Assembly: GCA_018398765.1 (NCBI GenBank)
Contig: JAHBMJ010000919.1
Span: forward strand, 1-35,394
Length of the DNA: 35,394 bases
Reading direction: 5' to 3'
From: Chromera velia
Taxonomy: Eukaryota; Sar; Chromeraceae
Shown here: one piece after another, positions 29,701-35,394 of the stretch
How positions within the stretch are numbered: position 1 is the first letter of the stretch
Layout: the number at the start of each line of letters is the position of its first letter
Translations under genes and position numbers: made by a program
Notes under the pieces: generated by a model
Told to the model about the DNA's origin: nothing
The model's database searches: none
What the model saw: the letters and a program-made list of their open reading frames with translations, nothing else

Positions 29701-31257
29701 CACGCGCATAGAGAAAGAAAGAGAGAGAGACACACCTGCAACTGTGCCCTCAGTTTATCTTCATCCATCAAACCCTCAGGTCCGATGAACACCACCTCAT
29801 TCACAGGGCTCATCATCATACCCTCTTCGTCCTCTTCCCCCTCCTGTCCAACACGCTCCTCTCTTTCACCAGCCAGGCTTTCCCTCTCACCCCCCTCCCC
29901 GTCCAGACCCCCAACCTCACTCTCCCTCTCCCCCCCCTCTTGCGAGGCATCCTCCACCCCATTCCACTCCCCCCCATCCTCCAACACCAGCGTCTCTGCC
30001 ACAGAGCTCCACAGGACGATTCTCTGACTCCGCGTGGCAATCCACACAAACCCCTTCGACCGCAGCACGGGGTCCATCGCCCCCGTGCCTGCGAGGAGAA
30101 ACATCTGCAGCCTCTTCGGGTGCAAAGGGCGGCAGGATCTGCACAGACAGACAGAGAGACAGAGAGACAGAGAGGTGTCAGAAGAGAAGAGAAGAGAAGA
30201 GAACAGAAGAGAGAAAAGTGAAGATGTCTGAGAAAGAATGCGGTGGCTAGAGGGACCTTCGCGGAGGCCGAAAGGAACACGGGAGAGAATAAGAGAGGAC
30301 TTCAGAGGTCGCAAGAGGCTCGGGACGTACAGGGGCACGTTTTCAAGAGCATCAGCACTTATGCAAAGTTGATGAGTTGGCATGCCGGCCAGCCTGTCAA
30401 ACCACTATGACATTTACGAAGGGAAACGGGGGGCGATTCACAGAAGGGGAAGCGGCAGAGAATGTCTCAGGAAAACACACATGAATCCTCTTGAGCCTCT
30501 TTCTAGTGCGATGGAAGAAGAAGATCCAAATCCCAGGTCATGACTTGCCTCCAGACAAAACTCGTGAACTGCTTTGCCTTTCCCTCCCCCTCCTCATGAC
30601 GGTGCTCATGCCTGTTATCATGTTGGTGGCGGTGCGAGTGCCCCTCATCTCTCCCGTCTCCCCTCTTCTTCCCTTCGTCTTCACCCTCGCCATCCCGCAG
30701 CAACGCCTGGATCCATCTGTGGGTGTGGACCGAGAGACAGACACGGAGAAAGACAAGGGACGAGGACAAGGAGTCTCTCTCTGTCTCACATGCACAGAGG
30801 GAGACGGGCAAAAATGGAAGAGTTGTTCCGCCTCATTCTTAGTCTTTTCAGAGCAAGGAATGGAAGGGACGTAGATCTGTTCGAAGAAGGACTCGCTTTT
30901 CAATGCTACGTCTGAGCACTCAATCTTTCAGTCTCGAAACCTGTACGTCTGTCTGTCTGCGTACATACCGTGAAGGAAGGAAGAACGCTGCTTGCCAAGA
31001 AAGAGAAAAGCCCCCCAGACCCCTTCACACAACACACCCTCCCACCGACCCAGCTGATTCTTCTGTCTTGAGAGGGTCGAAGTTCCCTGTGTCTAACAAC
31101 TGCACACACACTCTTCTCACACACACACACACTCACCTACTTGCTCACTAACTCATTCGCTCATTCATTCATTCATTCGTTCGTTCGTTCGTTCGTTCAT
31201 TCATTCATTCATTCACACAGACAGACAGAAGAACAGACAGACAGACAGACAGACAGA

Positions 31258-31310
<53 letters not shown>

Positions 31311-32842
31311 AGGGAGGGAGGGAGGGAGGGAGAGAGAGAGGGGGAGAGAAAGAGAAAGAGAGAGAAAGAGAGAGAGAGAGAGGGAAAGAAAGAAAGCGTA
31401 CTCATTTTCGCCATTGTGTCTGGTATGTACAAGGTACAGTTCATTTCATACACAGTAGACACAACCAAGCATACATAGAAATACAAGCGTGAACACAGAG
31501 ACAGAGACAGAGACCAGGGATCGACAAGGAGGCAGCAGGGACGATAGATAGAAGCTCTCCTTGCTCGGAGCAACTCACCCTGCGAAGTGGCACCTTTCCG
31601 TATTCTGAGTGGAGGAGCTGGCAGTTTTCGTTGAGGGCCCGGACAAGGTTGTCAACCTTCTCCGTCTCCTCACGTTTCCGGGCCGGCTGCATCGCCTGCA
31701 TGTTCATGTTCTGCGGGGGGCTGGGGAGCCCCGACATCCCCCCCTCCGGCATCCCCGGCATTCCTCCCGGCATCCCTTGTGGCATTCCCGGCGGCATTCC
31801 TCCGGTACGCTTTCCTAGTTGCTTGTCCATTCGCGCGTCCATCTCCACTTGCAGCACGCCCATGCGGTCGCACTGATCAAACAAAAAAGAAGCGACGATT
31901 CATGGGGAGAGCTGAGGAAGAGGGAGCATTGCAGCAGCGGCGGAGAAAAAAAACAAGCAACCCAAAAATGACAGACTGTATCCGATTGCAATGACATTGA
32001 CTCAGTAAGCAGGTCATTTAATTGATAAAGAAGAGCGAATTAGGTGAACAAACAAACAAACAAACAAACAAACAAACATGATCTAGTGTCTCCGAAGCAC
32101 CAAACTGACTAACTGATTGAAAGGAACACCGGCTCACTGAAAGCTAGATTCACACACTGCGAGACAGACTGACCTTATTGACAACGACGACATTCGCAAA
32201 TTCGATCTGCGGGCGGGAGGGAGGGAAGAGAATCCAGGAAGACGGGGAGGGGAGGCGAAAGAGACATCCATCTTTTTGCCTGCTGTTGCTGCCCGGAGAG
32301 AAGGGCGAACTGAAACAGGACGGAGAGAAGGAAAGCAATGGATGAAGACTCAACCAGCCATCGGGACGAAGACTCGGTAATGCTCGTTGTCTGTCCATTC
32401 ACTTATTTCTTCAACTGTGCTGAACCCCGGTTTCATCTTCTGTTCACCCAAAATTTGATCCTCCATCGTCTCGCATAGCAATGAAGCACAACAACGGTCC
32501 GGTCCGTCCACTCGGCGTTTCCTCTTTTTTTACGCTTGTTCTAGCTTCTCCCCCCCCAAAAGAAAAACGGGAAAAATGAAAGCCTGGTCTGTCAAGCTCG
32601 TATCTTCCTTCACGCCCTCCCTTTCAAAAGCAAAAGCTAGATGACGATACAAGGAGAATAGGTGGAACAAGGGAAAGAGAAATAAACAGACACACGAACC
32701 TGCTCAGTCACAATCTGTGCCACGGTTGTATTCCCCGACTCCTGTAGATAATTCGACTTAGACCAACGGCTGATCCAGGAGGCGAGTGCCGTCCACAACA
32801 GTGACGAAGTGGAATGAGCCCTCAAAAACCTCTGTCTCTCTG

Positions 32843-32880
<38 letters not shown>

Positions 32881-34429
32881 NAGTGGATTTTTTGTGTGTG
32901 CTGTCAAGCTTGTTAGACGTTGTTAGGAGACCCGACTTTCATTCTCTTCTCTTCCTCGAGTCTGCCTGTCTGCTGACTGACCTGACGACTCCACCACAAT
33001 CGCGTCATAGTCTCCACTCCGTGCGAGTTCCTTCAAAGCATCCCCCAGCTCCGCAGCCGCTGTGCAGCACATGCACCCGTTTGAGATCTCCAGAAGGGGG
33101 CTCACCTGTCAAGAGGGAAGAGGGGAGGAGAGATGGGGTGAGGTGAATCAACAAGACACGAGGGGTGGGGTGAGACAAAGGATGAAACAGAACAAGAGAT
33201 ACACTCTCACACACAAGAGGAGGGATCCACACACAAACGTCTGAGGCGGGGTTTTCTTCTGCCGATCTACTCCAGCCACATCGTCTCCGAGGGCAAGCAT
33301 TCGATGGACTCACAGCTTTCTCTGCTCCCTCCCTTGCTTCCGACAACGCATCCTTGACCTCGATCCCGATTTCCTTCTCGAGCATGCGTGCGTCAATGTT
33401 TGATTCCGCGAAGTCGTTCACAACAATCGCGACTCGACGACCCTGCAGGGTGCAAAGAAGGTGTGCAAGAAGTGTGTGTATACCTTGGGATTGAGTGCGC
33501 GAGGATCGCACAGGAGTCCCTCCATGTTATCCTTGGAGACGCGAAACATTGCCGCATTCTGATTCTGTTTCTTCAGCTCCTGATTGTCCGGTAGTCAGAA
33601 AATCACACCGGCATGCATTTTGAGGTGGTGCTTCGTTTGCTTAAAATAGTCATCAATGCAAGAACAAAAAGGTCGCGTGCTGAGTGATTGATCGTTCTGC
33701 ACCGACCTCTCTGTTGGCCAGAATGTGCTTGATCATTGTTGTCTTTCCTGTCCCCTGCACGCCCACAGAGACGGAGAAGTGAAGACAGTGAGTGTGTGAG
33801 AGAGGCTGTGTCACAGATGGGGAACCCGGCGTCCAGGGGGAGGCGGAGCGCGAGCGGAGAGGAGACTTTCAAGAGACATAATGAGAGCGCGCAGAGACGC
33901 ACTTAGTCCGAAGGAAGGTGCATACAGGGAGGGCGGACGAGCTAAACTGAATAGACAATCACCAGAGAAATTCAGTGCTGAAGAGCGTGCTCCACTAGCA
34001 TACCAACTCCTGCTGCCAAACATGGGAAGTTTCAAGGAAAAAACTAAATAGGCTGCAGTAGTGAAAGCTTTGAACAACAACATCCGACTTGAACGAACTC
34101 AAACGACAGACCAGAAATCCAGACAGAATCGTCACTGGAATTTCCTGCGGCCTCTCCTGTGACGCAATGGAGGCATCCAGACTTGTCAGCCCCACCTGTC
34201 TCCTCCGAAGCCCTAGGGCACTGCAAATGCGAACACATAGTGCGCATGGACGCTCAATCAGGGAGAGAGGGAGACTGCAAGCCGGGGAGACGTGCGGAGA
34301 CGGCAGAAGAGGAGACGGACGCCGTCTCGCTCACCTGTGGCGTGCTCCCTTGGAAGGCGAGAATGCGTGCACGCCCTCCAGTAAAGCATCAAGGCACAGA
34401 GCCACTATGCTAAGCAGCACTCGGGTCAT
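29225..34429 (-). CDS. COG0523/CobW-family GTPase (putative metal chaperone), ~13 exons, predicted plastid-targeted
   Basis: Exons: 34429-34335, 34220-34112, 33754-33707, 33579-33484, 33442-33314, 33105-32982, about 32829-32700, 32206-32174, 31872-31579, 31099-31050, 30716-30549, 30138-29736, 29401-29225; about 620 residues. Phases match at every junction except around exon 7. Residues 1-22 (MTRVLLSIVALCLDALL...) look like a signal peptide, and FSPSKGARHS then starts a basic region. The core has the P-loop SGFLGTGKTT (65-74), VVNDFAESNIDA, the metal-site loop NGCMCCTAA (the CxCC of this family), VVESSG, IEFANVVVVNKCD (G4 box NKxD), and LLDTGNFD. A Pro/Gly/Met-rich insert follows NKCD. A His-rich loop HSHRHQHDNRHEHRHE precedes the CobW C-terminal domain (RPLHPKRL, RSKGFVWIATR, NEVVFIGPEG). 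The family couples GTP hydrolysis to metal (often zinc) delivery. Intron 11 has a GC donor. One exon after VVESSG seems missing, near an N at 32881. Confidence 0.9.
29638..29702. repeat. (CA)n/(CGCA)n microsatellite in the last intron of the GTPase gene
   Basis: A CA dinucleotide run passing into a CGCA/CACG tetranucleotide run. It lies in the intron between exons 12 and 13. Confidence 0.9.
31141..31395. repeat. Compound microsatellite in intron 9 of the GTPase gene
   Basis: ATTC/GTTC tetranucleotides (about 31158-31215) are followed by ACAG, AC, AG, GAGG and AGAGAA units up to about 31395: four or more adjoining simple repeats in one intron. The strand asymmetry is strong (purine-rich plus strand after 31214). 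Confidence 0.92.
32048..32078. repeat. (AAAC)n microsatellite
   Basis: About seven AAAC units, in the intron between exons 8 and 9 relative to the minus-strand GTPase gene. Confidence 0.9.
32830..32881. repeat. (TCTG/TC)n microsatellite ending in an undetermined base
   Basis: TCTCTG units pass into a TC run that ends in a single N at 32881. Simple repeats of this kind often cause assembly collapse; the missing GTPase exon would lie on this side of exon 6. Confidence 0.88.
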
Positions 34430-35394
34430 TCTGCACCTGGGAGGAAGTAGACGATTTCAGCACAGCGGGGCTGCAGTTTTTTTTCAACAGTCGCTTCGCA
34501 GGAGTCAAAAGATGAAAGAAAGTGAATGGGGTTTGCAGTCGGTTAAGAGCACCGCGTGGCTTTTTATATTCTCCGAAGAACTGTGGCTCTTTGATAAGTC
34601 TTGCGCTTGAGGTCACTCGTCCGTGACTCCGTGTTTGTTGGCCGTACCCATCTCATCCCATCTCTGCCACTTCGCACTTGACACTGAAGTCGACGTACAG
34701 CCTGCTGGCATTTGTTGGACGGGAGAGTATGTCGGCGCGTGCGTCAACTGGCCGTCAAGGCCGGCCTATAGCTACATGATTCATTGAAGGGCGCCGCGGG
34801 GTGCACAGCTAAAAAAAGTAGCTCAATCTTAGAATAGGGGCTCCACTTCTAAAGGCCCTTAGAACAAAAAAAAAAATGAAAATCTTAAAGTGCTATGAGC
34901 AGCTATGAGAAAAGATTCTGTCGTCTTTTCTATACTTTTTCATTTGTGATTTACAGTGGACTATAGTGGACAAAGACTATGCATGTTGAGATTTATTAAA
35001 TTATTATTATCAATATTATAAAATTCTCTCTCTTCTTTCACAAAGATTTCTTTCTCTCACATGTACATATATCTCTCCTCTTAGTTCTCATCTTTTTCAT
35101 CATTCTCTTCAATACAAATGACTGGTGTAGAGTATAAGAAAATGATTTTCATCTCTACATTCTTTAATTTTCTAACTAGTCTTATAATTAGATTTTTATT
35201 TCTATTTCGTGCTTTATACTACTCTATACAATACTGAATGTGTTTTCACCATCTCACCGACTAGCCACCATCGCAATGCACGCCGACGCGCGAAAGCTTG
35301 CGCACAATGCCGCACATTCCGCATGTGTGTTTCTAATTTCTTAAGGCACTAAATAACATCATAGATTTGGACCCTTATTCTAATACTAGTTCTA
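34430..35394. other. Upstream flank of the GTPase gene and AT-rich DNA
   Basis: The first few hundred bases precede the minus-strand start codon and should contain its promoter and 5' UTR; no element was assigned. From about 34800 the sequence is AT-rich (AAATTATTATTATC, CATTTGTGATTTAC) with no recognisable gene. Confidence 0.5.

Noticed and set aside
29638-29702. CRISPR-like periodic repeat
   Set aside because: Simple CA/CGCA microsatellite without spacers.
29496-30383. One 295-codon minus-strand exon
   Set aside because: Splice sites and homology limit the coding part to 30138-29736; both ends are intron sequence with simple repeats.
30538-30903. Minus-strand frame with LKSESFFEQIYVPSIP as a GTPase exon
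   Set aside because: The exon at 31099-31050 (LLDTGNFD...) joins in phase to 30716 and reproduces the family block, leaving no place for this frame.
31204-31458. Thr/Arg/Glu-rich coding frame
   Set aside because: A translation of compound microsatellites within an intron of the GTPase gene.
34044-34247. Minus-strand frame starting MRTMCSHLQCP as the GTPase N terminus
   Set aside because: It is out of frame with the P-loop; the spliced start at 34429 fits phase and gives a signal peptide.

Overview
The window is nuclear DNA of an intron-rich eukaryote: the host genes are split by GT-AG introns (plus one GC-AG intron), microsatellites are frequent, and decayed LTR retrotransposons fill much of the space. 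The protein encoded near the right end begins with a signal peptide followed directly by a Phe and a basic, Ser-rich stretch. That is the style of import presequence used by algae with a red-derived complex plastid. Together with the TE load this suggests a photosynthetic alveolate such as the chromerid Chromera velia; this is an inference and not proven by the sequence.

Layout. 1-599: microsatellite-rich flank. 600-2186 (+): a multispanning membrane protein exon with TLC-domain-like features and a charged tail. 2187-4128: pyrimidine-rich non-coding DNA. 4141-11487: a DNA transposon with inverted ends and a 12-bp flanking repeat, itself split by a full-length Ty1/copia element on the minus strand (4924-10855) with two ~297-bp LTRs and a 5-bp target duplication. 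11783-14992 (-): a complete four-exon gene for the mu (medium) subunit of the AP-2 clathrin adaptor. 15000-26300: a transposon graveyard with a copia RT/RNase H fragment, a 190-bp MITE, a Ty3/gypsy chromodomain integrase tail, a ~510-bp foldback element and a second, plus-strand copia-like element whose integrase is interrupted by another copy of the same MITE. 26300-29224: repeat-derived or unassigned DNA with a striking 60-bp hairpin and an assembly gap. 29225-34429 (-): a gene of about 13 exons for a COG0523/CobW-type GTPase (metal chaperone family) with a predicted plastid presequence and a His-rich loop. 34430-35394: AT-rich flank.

The three host genes are unrelated in function: membrane protein, endocytic adaptor, and metallochaperone-type GTPase. 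The mobile elements do not appear functional: each has stops, frameshifts or missing ends. No bacterial-style operon, CRISPR array, tRNA or rRNA gene was seen. The most unusual items are the nested transposon stack, the copia-like element whose Gag carries an RGG-type tail while a CCHC knuckle lies in a separate frame after its RNase H, and the exon-resolved GTPase gene with a GC-AG intron and a local defect beside an assembly gap.
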